Source of the DNA: CAYSWF01 sp964562905
Lineage (GTDB): Bacteria; Patescibacteriota; Andersenbacteria; UBA10190
Length of the DNA stretch: 19,038 nt
NCBI GenBank assembly: GCA_964562905.1
Contig: CAZLVG010000014.1
Location: forward strand, 1-19,038
Reading direction: 5' to 3'
Both the position numbers and the translations under genes were made by a program. Each line of letters opens with the position of its first letter. Position 1 is the first letter of the stretch. The notes beneath the pieces are model-generated. The model was not told the DNA's origin, ran no database searches, and saw only the letters and a program-made list of their open reading frames with translations. Below, one piece after another: positions 10,754-18,974 of this stretch.

Positions 10754-12741
10754 TTGAGCGGATGACAAAAATCCAGCTGGCGACGCCGGTAGAGCAGGAA
10801 GAAGACCTGTTGCGCTGGCTGCAGGAAAAAGAGTTGTTGCAGGTCACGGAAACGGCTAAAACGAAGGGGCAGGCCCGCACAATCCAGGATATTGACTATC
10901 AACTGGCCCAGTTGCAGTTCGCACTGGAGTTTATAGAGCGAGTAAAAAGCGAGCTTAATATCAGGCCAAGGCGCTCTTTAAAAAGTCTGTTCGCGCCCAG
11001 GCCGGCGGCCACCCTGGACAGGCTGGAGCGGGTGTTGCGGTCATTGGACATTAAGACGTTGTTGAGCGAGATGCATGAACGCAGCGATGCCCTGACCAAT
11101 ATTGACACTAGAGCCTTGAAGACGGAGGAAAAGCTGGCTGCCATGGAGCCCTGGCGGAGGCTTCAAGCTACCGGTGAGGAACTTGAAGGGACGCCGGGTG
11201 TGCAGCACAACCTGGCGCGCACGAGCCGGCGGGAATTTCCATTGCTCAAGCGCGAACTACAGAAAATTAAGACCTCGGTCTGGCAGGAGATCGGGCAGGA
11301 GGGCACCCCAAAAAACGGCGCCATCTACCTGGAGATACTGGTCCATCGCCAAGAGGCAAGACAACTGCAGGAAGTCATGCAAAGCACTAACGCTGAACGG
11401 GTACAGCTGGAGGTGCCCGCCAGCAAGACGATAAACCAGCACGTGGGCGACCTGCGGGAAAGGTTGAAAGGTCTGCGGCGGCAAAGAGAAAAAATCGTCA
11501 AAGAAGCGGCAAAATATCTTCAGCGGGAAGAAGATATAAAATTTGCTTATGACGCCCTGCTTCACCACAGAGAACGGGCGGCGGCGCAGTCAATGATAGC
11601 CCGGCTCGACCTGGCCGTGGTTATCACCGGGTGGACGCCCGAAAGAAGACTGCCTGCTTTTAAGGAAGAACTGGCCCGACAATTTCCCGCCGCCTGTGTT
11701 CAAAAGATAAGACCTAAAAAAGGCGAGAGTCCGCCGGTATTGCTCCGCAATCAAACCTTAATCCAACCCTTTGAAGCCGTAACAGACATCTACGGCCGGC
11801 CCAAGCACACCGAGCTTGATCCCTCGCCCGCTCTGTCAATCTTTTTTCTGATAGCGTTCGGACTGGCACTGACGGACGCGGGCTACGGCTTGGTGATGAT
11901 GGGCGGCATGTGGACGGCAGAAAGTTTTTTCCGGTTAAAAACCGGCGCGCGCAAGATGATACGCCTGCTGTTCTACGCGGGCGCCTCCACCTTTGTCTTT
12001 GGCGTGCTGACCGGCGGCTGGTTCGGTATAACACTGGAGAACTTGCCGCCCAGCGGCCCGCGCGATCTGCTTTTATCGGTTAAGCTCATCGATCCCATCA
12101 GCTCGCCTATGACCTTGCTGCTGGTAGCTTTCGCCGTCGGCACAGTACAACTGCTGTTTGCTTGGGTGGTGAGGGGATACGACCACTGGCGCCGACGGCA
12201 ATACGCGTCCGTATTGTTTGATGACGCCGCCTGGATCTCCATGATAATTTTTATCCTGGTCTGGGCTGCCAGCGCCCGCGGCCTGCTGCCGGCTTCCTTG
12301 GAAAAGCCGTTCTGGTACCTCACACTGGCTAATGCAGCCGTGCTAATATTGACTCAGGGCCGCTCTTACCGCCACCCTCTTATCAGAATAGGCGTGGGCG
12401 TATTGAGCCTCTACGGGCTGGTCAGCTTCTTAAGCGATACTTTAAGTTACTCCCGCCTGTTAGCCCTGGGGCTGGCTACCGCCATCATCGCTTTGGTGGT
12501 TAATATGATAGGGGGCATGGTAGCCGGCTCCATACCTGTGCTGGGCTGGGTGCTGGCCGCGACTGTCCTGCTGATAGGCCACGTGTTCAACCTGAGCATC
12601 AACGCTTTGGGCGCTTTCATCCACTCCGGACGTTTGCAATTCGTGGAATTCTTCCCTAAATTTCTGGAGGGAGGAGGGGCGGCTTATAAGCCTTTAGGAC
12701 GCGTAAGCCGCTATGTTGATAATCCTAATGAATTTAACTAA
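10750..12741 (+). CDS. ntpI: A/V-type ATPase subunit I (a subunit)
   Basis: The membrane stator subunit that forms the two ion half-channels beside the c-ring. The 663-residue protein has a cytosolic N-terminal half (about 1-350, alternating helical and alpha/beta, with the IYGRPKHTELDPSP hinge near 340-355) and a C-terminal half of about eight membrane helices. The family signature LSYSRLLALGLA contains Arg569 and GAFIHSGRLQFVEFF contains Arg628. Their 59-residue spacing equals that of the two essential arginines known in the Thermus subunit (563 and 622). The C-terminal KFLEGGGAAYKPL is also typical. The start overlaps the preceding stop codon by four bases. Length is normal for the bacterial family. 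Confidence 0.95.
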   Translation: MIERMTKIQLATPVEQEEDLLRWLQEKELLQVTETAKTKGQARTIQDIDYQLAQLQFALEFIERVKSELNIRPRRSLKSLFAPRPAATLDRLERVLRSLDIKTLLSEMHERSDALTNIDTRALKTEEKLAAMEPWRRLQATGEELEGTPGVQHNLARTSRREFPLLKRELQKIKTSVWQEIGQEGTPKNGAIYLEILVHRQEARQLQEVMQSTNAERVQLEVPASKTINQHVGDLRERLKGLRRQREKIVKEAAKYLQREEDIKFAYDALLHHRERAAAQSMIARLDLAVVITGWTPERRLPAFKEELARQFPAACVQKIRPKKGESPPVLLRNQTLIQPFEAVTDIYGRPKHTELDPSPALSIFFLIAFGLALTDAGYGLVMMGGMWTAESFFRLKTGARKMIRLLFYAGASTFVFGVLTGGWFGITLENLPPSGPRDLLLSVKLIDPISSPMTLLLVAFAVGTVQLLFAWVVRGYDHWRRRQYASVLFDDAAWISMIIFILVWAASARGLLPASLEKPFWYLTLANAAVLILTQGRSYRHPLIRIGVGVLSLYGLVSFLSDTLSYSRLLALGLATAIIALVVNMIGGMVAGSIPVLGWVLAATVLLIGHVFNLSINALGAFIHSGRLQFVEFFPKFLEGGGAAYKPLGRVSRYVDNPNEFN

Positions 12742-12764
12742 AATTAATCTCTAATTCCTTAACT

Positions 12765-12770
12765 TATAAT
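12765..12770 (+). promoter_or_regulatory. Perfect -10 hexamer before the c-ring gene
   Basis: TATAAT lies 10 bases before the ntpK ATG in a 39-bp AT-rich gap within the operon. No clear -35 is found. If used, transcription starts near 12777, giving an almost leaderless ntpK mRNA, which fits both the lack of a Shine-Dalgarno and the need for many copies of this subunit. Confidence 0.4.
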
Positions 12771-12780
12771 CACAACATCT

Positions 12781-13254
12781 ATGCCTTACGGAGTAGTTAT
12801 CGCGTTAGGGGGAGCAGCCTTGGCAGCGGCTTTGGCCGGCCTGGGTTCAATATTCGGGGTGAGCACCGGCGCGCAAGCCAGCGCGGGTGTCATCTCCGAA
12901 GATCCCAACAAGTTCGGTAAAGTGTTGCTGTTGACGGCACTGCCCGGCTCACAGGGAATTTACGGCTTTCTGGCCGCTATTATCATAGCTAACACCATAG
13001 GCTTGCTGGGAGGGGAGCTGGCTGACCTGACAGTAGCCCAGGGCTGGCAAGTATTCATGTCGTCCCTGCCCATTGCTATTACCGGCCTGTTTTCGGGCCT
13101 GTTTCAGGGAAGGGTGTGCGCGGCTTCAGTAAACATCGCCGCCAAAAAGCCGGACGCTTCCGGTAAGGGTGTTATCATCTCCGCCATCGTGGAGACGTAC
13201 GCCGTGTTGGGGCTGCTAGTCACCATCCTGCTGATTAACGGCCTGGGCTTGTAA
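12781..13254 (+). CDS. ntpK: A/V-type ATPase proteolipid subunit K (c subunit), Na+-type site
   Basis: Forms the rotating membrane ring. The 157 residues make four membrane helices, a fused double hairpin with one ion-binding carboxylate. Compared with E. hirae NtpK, all five Na+-site positions are kept: Leu54 (L61), Ser57 (T64, still a hydroxyl), Gln58 (Q65), Gln109 (Q110) and Glu138 (E139). They lie in ALPGSQGIYGF, LFSGLFQGR and AIVETYAVLG. The first hairpin lacks a carboxylate, as in V-type pumps with a low ion-to-ATP ratio. Na+ coupling is thus predicted from the sequence, with the caveat that local residues alone do not prove it. There is no Shine-Dalgarno; a perfect TATAAT precedes the start. 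Confidence 0.96.
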   Translation: MPYGVVIALGGAALAAALAGLGSIFGVSTGAQASAGVISEDPNKFGKVLLLTALPGSQGIYGFLAAIIIANTIGLLGGELADLTVAQGWQVFMSSLPIAITGLFSGLFQGRVCAASVNIAAKKPDASGKGVIISAIVETYAVLGLLVTILLINGLGL

Positions 13255-13281
13255 TAAAAAGCTTTACTGGCCACCTTTGCC

Positions 13282-13842
13282 ATGTCTTTCGCTGAATTAC
13301 AACAGACTCTTACCGAAAATGCCCGCCGGCAAATAGACGGACTCAAAGAGAGCTACCGCCGGCAAATGGAACAGGAGGAGCAAAGGATAAAAGACCAGGC
13401 CAGAGCCGTTGAGGAATCGGTCATTGACAACGCTCAAAAGGAAGCAGCGCGGCAGGCCAGCCGCTTGCACCAGGAAGCCCAGCTTAAAAGCCGAGCGGAG
13501 GTTCTTCGAGTCAAGCGGGAGGAGCTGGACAAAGTAATTGAGGAGACCAAACGACAGCTGCTGTCCGGGGATAAAAACCGCGCGGCCAAACTGATAAAAG
13601 GCCTGATGAGCCAGCTGCCGGAAGAAGAAGGGGGCACGGTAACCCCGGGCGATGAGCACGCGGAATTAGTGCAGCGGGAAGCAGTCAAGCGCGGCTTTAA
13701 AATGTCCCCCCAGACGATTCCGGGAGAGGGCGGTTTCCTTTTTAGCAGCCGGGACTTTGAAGTAAACATGCTGGTGGGAGAGTTGGTTAAAAACACGTTT
13801 ACCCGCCACCGGACGGAGATAGCTAAAATATTGTTTGAATAA
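13282..13842 (+). CDS. ntpE: A/V-type ATPase peripheral stalk subunit E
   Basis: Pairs with the H/G-type subunit to form the peripheral stalk. The 186-residue protein has a long N-terminal coiled coil (about 8-105, Gln-, Glu-, Arg- and Lys-rich) and a compact alpha/beta C-terminal domain ending FSSRDFEVNMLVGELVKNTFTRHRTEIAKILF-like, as in the family. That domain contacts the top of subunits A and B. Length is normal (about 185-200). It lies 27 bp after ntpK, without a recognisable Shine-Dalgarno, and 15 bp before ntpC. Confidence 0.9.
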   Translation: MSFAELQQTLTENARRQIDGLKESYRRQMEQEEQRIKDQARAVEESVIDNAQKEAARQASRLHQEAQLKSRAEVLRVKREELDKVIEETKRQLLSGDKNRAAKLIKGLMSQLPEEEGGTVTPGDEHAELVQREAVKRGFKMSPQTIPGEGGFLFSSRDFEVNMLVGELVKNTFTRHRTEIAKILFE

Positions 13843-13857
13843 TAACAAATCACTACC

Positions 13858-14649
13858 ATGCCGCCAGCCAACACAGCTTACCTGATAGGAGTGATCCGCG
13901 AATGGGAGAAAGGCTTCTTGGAAGACGACGAGTATACCCGCCTGATTGAAGCTCCTTCCTACCAAGAAGCAACGCATGTCTTGTCCGACACCGTTTACGG
14001 AGAACGTCCGCCAGAAGAGCACCTAGTCAGCCTGCACCGTTGGCTAGAAGAGCACCTGGACGACGAAAGGGTGTACCAGTTTGTGTCAGCCCGTTATGAT
14101 AGTTTGAATGCGGCCACGGCACTAGTGGAGAAGCAACGAGGACTGGAGATAGGCTACAAGTCGCTCTTGGGTAGCATAGCCAAGGATGACTGGCAAAGCG
14201 CGATATGGCACGATCTGGGGTGGGAAACAATACCGGAAATCTGGGAACGCTTCTTAAAAGAGTGGCTAAAAGAAGAACACAGCGAAGGAGAAATAATGGC
14301 AGCGGCGGGGCGGCAGCAGCACGCCTGGCAACAGCAGCTAGCATTTACTTCTCTTATGAACGAGCTAACATCTTGGCAGAGCCGATGGGCTGAGCAAGAC
14401 GAGAAAGCACGCCCCTTTGCCGCTGAAGGAGACGCGGTTGGATATGAAAAGCAAAAGGATGAGCAATGGTTAAGTCTCATCAGGAAATACCGCTTTGAGC
14501 CTATAGGCTATGACACCGTGATGTCTTTCTGGTATGCCAAAGAGTTGGAAGTGCGCAACATACGCCTGTTACTAGCAGCTAAATCTACCGGTATGAAAGC
14601 GGACCAGTTGAGAAAGATAGGGCGGTCCCTTTTCAGGAGCTGGCAGTAG
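13858..14649 (+). CDS. ntpC: A/V-type ATPase subunit C (d-like), short form
   Basis: Expected to be the funnel-shaped socket joining the central stalk to the c-ring. The 263 residues are mostly helical, with the family's C-terminal signature FWYAKELEVRNIRLLLAAK (about 223-241), which matches the usual L-AKE-E--NIR pattern. Relatives are normally about 320-380 residues, so this copy is 60-100 residues short. The N-terminal signature (YLIGVIREWEKGFLEDDEYTRL) is intact, so the loss is internal rather than a wrong start; one helical layer of the threefold repeat may be reduced. The run in the middle with many Gln and Trp (about 150-180) is unusual. Position between E and F supports the call. Confidence 0.82.
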   Translation: MPPANTAYLIGVIREWEKGFLEDDEYTRLIEAPSYQEATHVLSDTVYGERPPEEHLVSLHRWLEEHLDDERVYQFVSARYDSLNAATALVEKQRGLEIGYKSLLGSIAKDDWQSAIWHDLGWETIPEIWERFLKEWLKEEHSEGEIMAAAGRQQHAWQQQLAFTSLMNELTSWQSRWAEQDEKARPFAAEGDAVGYEKQKDEQWLSLIRKYRFEPIGYDTVMSFWYAKELEVRNIRLLLAAKSTGMKADQLRKIGRSLFRSWQ

Positions 14650-14664
14650 ATCTAACTATCTCCT

Positions 14665-14994
14665 ATGGAAGAGAAACAACCAGCTGGCATAATCTACCTG
14701 GGACGGCGCGGCGCGGGGCTGGGCTTTCGCCTAGCAGGAATTGAAGCCACGGACTGTCATACGCCACAGAAACTCCTCTCGGAACTGACAAAGAAAAAAA
14801 AGGAAGCGCCCAGCAGCATAATCTTTGTGGACGAAGAGCTGGCGGAGCAGGTGACGGATGAAATACAGAAGATGAGCGAAGGGGCGCTGCCGGCCGTGGT
14901 CATGGTGGCCGGGCCGGGCGGGCCGAGACACATAGGCGCGCGGAAAATGGACGGCCTGCTGGTGAAGGCTGTAGGATCAGACGTGTTTTTCTAG
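14665..14994 (+). CDS. ntpG: A/V-type ATPase central stalk subunit F (NtpG)
   Basis: A small regulatory and structural subunit of the rotor, bound to subunit D. The 109-residue protein has the CheY-like alpha/beta pattern and the family motif LGFRLAGIEA (about 19-28), then IIFVDEELAEQV (52-63) and PAVVMVAGPGGP (75-86). The length matches the family (about 100-110). The gene begins 15 bp after ntpC without a Shine-Dalgarno. It is followed by a heptamer repeat array rather than the short spacer seen between most other genes of the operon. Confidence 0.88.
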   Translation: MEEKQPAGIIYLGRRGAGLGFRLAGIEATDCHTPQKLLSELTKKKKEAPSSIIFVDEELAEQVTDEIQKMSEGALPAVVMVAGPGGPRHIGARKMDGLLVKAVGSDVFF

Positions 14995-14996
14995 CC

Positions 14997-15031
14997 GTTA
15001 GTCTTTAGTCTTTAATCGTTAGTCGTTAGTA
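14997..15031. repeat. Heptamer tandem repeat, locus 4
   Basis: Five 7-bp units (GTTAGTC, TTTAGTC, TTTAATC, GTTAGTC, GTTAGTA) fill nearly the whole 41-bp gap between ntpG and ntpA and end four bases before the ntpA ATG. The array replaces the ribosome-binding region of the catalytic subunit gene. Confidence 0.88.
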
Positions 15032-15035
15032 ATTT

Positions 15036-16877
15036 ATGAGTGAGAATGAAATCAGGGGGAAGATACAGAAAATTGCCGGGCCCTTGGTGGTAGCCAAGGG
15101 CATGCGCGGCGCCAAAATGTATGACCTGGTACTGGTCGGCCCTCAGAAGCTGATGGGAGAAGTAGTTAAACTGGAAGGCGAGACCGCCGCCGTTCAGGTG
15201 TACGAAGAAACCTCCGGGCTCAAGCCGGGCCAGGATGTAATCTCCACGGGGCAGCCGCTGTCGCTGGAGTTGGGCCCAGGTATGTTAAGCGCTATTTACG
15301 ACGGCATACAGCGGCCGCTAGAAGTAATCCGGGAAAAGACCGGCGCGTTTATCAGGCGCGGAGTGGAAGTGGAGCCGCTGGACAGGCAAAAGCAGTGGCG
15401 CTTCGCGCCGACGGTGGAGGAGGGAGCGCAAGTCAAGGCAGGCGATATCTTAGGCACCGTCCGGGAAACGGAAGTCGTTGAACACAAAGTGCTGGTTCCT
15501 CCCGCCTTAACCGCGGAATTAGAGCAAACGTACGCGGTTGAAAAGATAGCCAGTGGCAACCTAACGGTGCAAGACACGGCGGCAGTTTTAAAAGACAAGG
15601 AAGGCAGACAACACCACGTCAGCATGGCCCAGCGCTGGCCCGTACGCACGCCGCGTCCTGTCCGGCAAAAATTGACGCCTGGCGTGCCCCTACTGACAGG
15701 ACAGCGGGTAATTGACACGTTCTTTCCCATCGCCAAGGGAGGCACCGCCGCCGTGCCGGGCCCCTTCGGCGCGGGCAAAACGGTGGTGCAGCAGCAGCTG
15801 GCTAAATGGGCCAACGCGGAGATTATCGTCTATGTCGGCTGCGGCGAGCGAGGAAACGAGATGACAGACATTCTTATTGAATTCCCCGAGTTAGAAGATC
15901 CCAACACCGGCAAGCCCTTGCTGGAGCGCACCGTGCTTATTGCCAATACCTCCAACATGCCGGTGGCGGCGCGCGAAGCCTCTATTTACACGGGCATGAC
16001 TATCGCTGAATATTACCGCGACATGGGCTACTCCGTCGCCTTAATGGCCGATTCCACTTCCCGCTGGGCAGAGGCTTTAAGGGAAATATCGGGACGGCTG
16101 GAAGAGATGCCGGGAGACGAAGGCTATCCCGCCTACCTGGGTTCGCGCACAGCCGGCTTTTACGAGCGGGCCGGCAGCGCCAAGGTACTCGGTTCGGAAG
16201 ATAGGGAAGGTTCCCTGACGGCCATCGGCGCCGTATCGCCGCCGGGCGGCGACCTGTCGGAACCAGTTACGCAGAACACTTTGAGCGTGGTTAAAGTATT
16301 TTGGGGGCTGGATGAAAAACTGGCTTACAGCCGTCATTATCCGGCGATCAACTGGCTTAACAGCTACTCCTTATATACGGAGCAGCTAGCTGGCTATTAC
16401 CGGCAACAGGCCGGCGAGGACTGGGCTAGACTGCGGCAGGAAGCCATGAATATTCTGCAGGAAGAAGCCAGCCTGGAAGAAGTGGTGCGCTTAGTGGGAG
16501 TTGAAGCTCTGTCCAGGGAAGAACAGCTGGTAATGCATACGGCCAGAATGATAAGGGAAGACTACCTGCAGCAGAACGCTTTTGATAAGATAGACACCTA
16601 CACCGCCCTGGCGGGGCAGTACCGGATGATCAAAGCCATAATAGCCTTCTACGACACCAGCCGTGAGCGGCTTAAAAAAAGCGAGGTTAGCGTGGATGAG
16701 ATACTGAAGCAGGAGGCGGTGGGGAAGATTGCCCGCATGAAGCAGGTCTCTGCCGGACAGGCGCAGTCATTCTTCGACGAATTGGACCGCCAGCTCAAAG
16801 GAATGCGGGAGCTGGGTGAGAAGAAAGAGAAGGCCGAAGCAGCAGCGCCTGGCTCGCGGCTTAAAAAAGTTAACTAA
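15036..16877 (+). CDS. ntpA: A/V-type ATPase catalytic subunit A
   Basis: The nucleotide-hydrolysing subunit of the head. The 613-residue protein has an N-terminal beta-barrel, the A-specific bulge domain (about 110-185) and a P-loop GPFGAGKT (242-249) with Lys248. GCGERGNEMTD follows with Glu271, the general base of the family, and then the long conserved run around MADSTSRWAEALREISGRLE. The P-loop Ala (archaeal A-ATPases usually have Ser, eukaryotic V-ATPases Cys) is the form I know from E. hirae NtpA. The C-terminal helical domain includes REDYLQQNAFDKIDTYT. The ATG at 15036 lies directly after a heptamer array, with no Shine-Dalgarno. Length and motifs are intact. Confidence 0.98.
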   Translation: MSENEIRGKIQKIAGPLVVAKGMRGAKMYDLVLVGPQKLMGEVVKLEGETAAVQVYEETSGLKPGQDVISTGQPLSLELGPGMLSAIYDGIQRPLEVIREKTGAFIRRGVEVEPLDRQKQWRFAPTVEEGAQVKAGDILGTVRETEVVEHKVLVPPALTAELEQTYAVEKIASGNLTVQDTAAVLKDKEGRQHHVSMAQRWPVRTPRPVRQKLTPGVPLLTGQRVIDTFFPIAKGGTAAVPGPFGAGKTVVQQQLAKWANAEIIVYVGCGERGNEMTDILIEFPELEDPNTGKPLLERTVLIANTSNMPVAAREASIYTGMTIAEYYRDMGYSVALMADSTSRWAEALREISGRLEEMPGDEGYPAYLGSRTAGFYERAGSAKVLGSEDREGSLTAIGAVSPPGGDLSEPVTQNTLSVVKVFWGLDEKLAYSRHYPAINWLNSYSLYTEQLAGYYRQQAGEDWARLRQEAMNILQEEASLEEVVRLVGVEALSREEQLVMHTARMIREDYLQQNAFDKIDTYTALAGQYRMIKAIIAFYDTSRERLKKSEVSVDEILKQEAVGKIARMKQVSAGQAQSFFDELDRQLKGMRELGEKKEKAEAAAPGSRLKKVN

Positions 16878-16889
16878 CTGGAAAATAAT

Positions 16890-18335
16890 ATGCTTAAAGA
16901 ATATAAAACCACCAGCGAAATCGCGGGGCCGCTGCTGATCGTGCAGGGCGTGGAAGGAGTAGCCTACGACGAGCTGGCAGAAGTAGAACTGCCTGACGGC
17001 GAAAAACGGCGGGGCAAGGTACTGGAAATATCGGATGACCGGGCGGTAGTGCAAGTCTTTGCCGGCACCAGCGGTCTTAACGTATCCGGCACCAAGGTGC
17101 GCTTCCAAGGAGAGGTGCTAAAGATGCCAGTATCCGCAGACCTGCTGGGAAGAACATTCTCCGGGGCGGGCAGGCCTATTGACGGCCAGCCGGACATAAT
17201 CCCTGAAGAGGAAAGGGACATAAACGGGGCGCCTATTAATCCGTCCGCCCGAGCTTACCCTGACGATTTTATCCAAACGGGAATCTCCAGCCTTGACGGC
17301 ATGAACACTCTGGTGCTGGGACAAAAGCTGCCTATATTTTCAGGAGCAGGATTGCCCCACTCCGTGCTGGCGGCACAGATCGCCAGGCAAGCAACAGTCC
17401 CTTCAGCCAAGCAAGCAGCCAGCGGCTTGAGCGGAAGCGAAATTGAATTCGCCGTTGTCTTCGCGGCTATGGGCATTACCTACGAGGAAGCGCAATTCTT
17501 TATCAGTGATTTCTCCAGACGCGGGGCTATTGAACGTTCGGTCTTATTCATCAATCTGGCTAACGATCCAGCCGTGGAAAGAATAGCCACGCCGCGCATC
17601 GCGCTGACGGCCGCGGAGTACCTGGCTTTCACCCGCCATATGCACGTGCTGGTCATCATGACTGACATGACTAAATACGCCGAAGCCTTAAGGGAAATCA
17701 GTTCCGCCAGGAAAGAGGTGCCCGGGCGGCGCGGGTATCCAGGATATCTTTACTCGGATCTTTCCACTATCTACGAGCGGGCGGGACGCTTACGGGGCGA
17801 AGAAGGCTCCATAACACAACTGCCAATACTGTCCATGCCGGAAGACGACAAGACCCATCCCATCCCCGACCTGACCGGATACATTACCGAGGGGCAGGTA
17901 GTGCTGGACCGCAACCTGCACCAGCGGGGGATATACCCGCCGGTTAACGTACTGGGATCATTGTCTCGCCTAATGCCTAAAGGCATAGGGGAGAACAAGA
18001 CCAGAGAGGACCACAGCGGCGTAGCCAATCAGCTTTTCTCCACCTACGCGCGGGGACTGGAAGTAAGAGAACTGTCTGTTATTTTGGGCGAGGGAGCGTT
18101 GACAAAAACAGATAAGAAATACTTAGTTTTCACTGAGAAGTTTGAAGAGGATTTCATCAGTCAGGGCGAGACAGAAGACAGGTCAATCAGCGACACCCTT
18201 CAGCTAGGCTGGAAGCTGCTGGGGTTGCTGCCCCAGAGCGAACTGAAGCGCGTGAAGGAAGAGCACATAGCCAAGTACGGGGAAACTCTAAGCGAACGGC
18301 CTGGGGAGAACCAAGTCGTTTCGGAAAAGCAATAA
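16890..18335 (+). CDS. ntpB: A/V-type ATPase non-catalytic subunit B
   Basis: Alternates with A in the head and supplies the arginine finger. The 481-residue protein lacks a P-loop, as expected: the corresponding segment is FSGAGLPHSVLAAQIARQA. The conserved KEVPGRRGYPGYLYSDLSTI region carries the arginine of the catalytic interface. SVILGEGALTKTDKKYLVF and the C-terminal helices match the family, and length is normal (about 460-490). The gene begins 12 bp after ntpA with at best a weak GGAAAA ribosome-binding site, and ntpD follows after 13 bp. Confidence 0.98.
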   Translation: MLKEYKTTSEIAGPLLIVQGVEGVAYDELAEVELPDGEKRRGKVLEISDDRAVVQVFAGTSGLNVSGTKVRFQGEVLKMPVSADLLGRTFSGAGRPIDGQPDIIPEEERDINGAPINPSARAYPDDFIQTGISSLDGMNTLVLGQKLPIFSGAGLPHSVLAAQIARQATVPSAKQAASGLSGSEIEFAVVFAAMGITYEEAQFFISDFSRRGAIERSVLFINLANDPAVERIATPRIALTAAEYLAFTRHMHVLVIMTDMTKYAEALREISSARKEVPGRRGYPGYLYSDLSTIYERAGRLRGEEGSITQLPILSMPEDDKTHPIPDLTGYITEGQVVLDRNLHQRGIYPPVNVLGSLSRLMPKGIGENKTREDHSGVANQLFSTYARGLEVRELSVILGEGALTKTDKKYLVFTEKFEEDFISQGETEDRSISDTLQLGWKLLGLLPQSELKRVKEEHIAKYGETLSERPGENQVVSEKQ

Positions 18336-18348
18336 GTAAGCAACCATC

Positions 18349-18972
18349 GTGGCTGAGGCGAAAGTTAATCCTACCCGCATGGAGCTGCTGCGGCTCAAGA
18401 AGCGCGAGGCTCTGGCGGAAAAAGGGCACAAACTACTCAAGGAAAAGCGTGACGGTCTTATGCGGGAATTTTTAAAGCTGATGCGCCAAGTGCGGCAGCT
18501 ACGCTCGCAAGTAGACGACAGGCTGGCGGAAGCATTAAGGCATTTTACGCTGGCGCAGGCCTCCATGGACCCGCAGGCGGTGCGCCTGCTGCCATGGCTG
18601 AAGCTGCAGCGGGTGTCGGCCTGGGTATCAGAAAAAAATATTATGGGTGTTATAATTCCTGACTTCCAGACCAACTACGAAGAGATGGGGGACAAATATC
18701 CTAACTGGGAAACCTCGCCGGAGCTGGATATCGCCCTGGTGTGGTTTAAGAAGGTATTGCCGCTGTTGCTGGAGCTAGCGGCGCGGGAAAAAGCAGCTGA
18801 ACTGATGGCGCTGGAAATAGAAAAAACGCGCCGGCGGGTCAACGCCCTGGAACACGTGGTCATCCCGCGGCAAAAACAGACCATAAAGTACATTGAGATG
18901 AAGCTGGAAGAACAGGGACGGGCGGCCATAATCACCACTATGAAAGTTAAGGAAAGTATTGCGCCTTCGTGA
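18349..18972 (+). CDS. ntpD: A/V-type ATPase central stalk subunit D
   Basis: The coiled-coil rotor shaft inside the A3B3 head. The 207-residue protein begins with a GTG, chosen because the family signature VNPTRMELLRLKKREALAE (6-24) starts just after it; the next ATG would cut into that signature. The N-terminal helix (about 10-75) and C-terminal helix (about 140-200) are long and charged, as expected for the antiparallel coiled coil, and RRVNALEHVVIP (161-172) is the conserved C-terminal motif. It is the last ATPase gene in the window; an ntpH or ntpJ homologue is not seen before the window ends 66 bp later. Confidence 0.95.
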   Translation: MAEAKVNPTRMELLRLKKREALAEKGHKLLKEKRDGLMREFLKLMRQVRQLRSQVDDRLAEALRHFTLAQASMDPQAVRLLPWLKLQRVSAWVSEKNIMGVIIPDFQTNYEEMGDKYPNWETSPELDIALVWFKKVLPLLLELAAREKAAELMALEIEKTRRRVNALEHVVIPRQKQTIKYIEMKLEEQGRAAIITTMKVKESIAPS

Positions 18973-18974
18973 TC

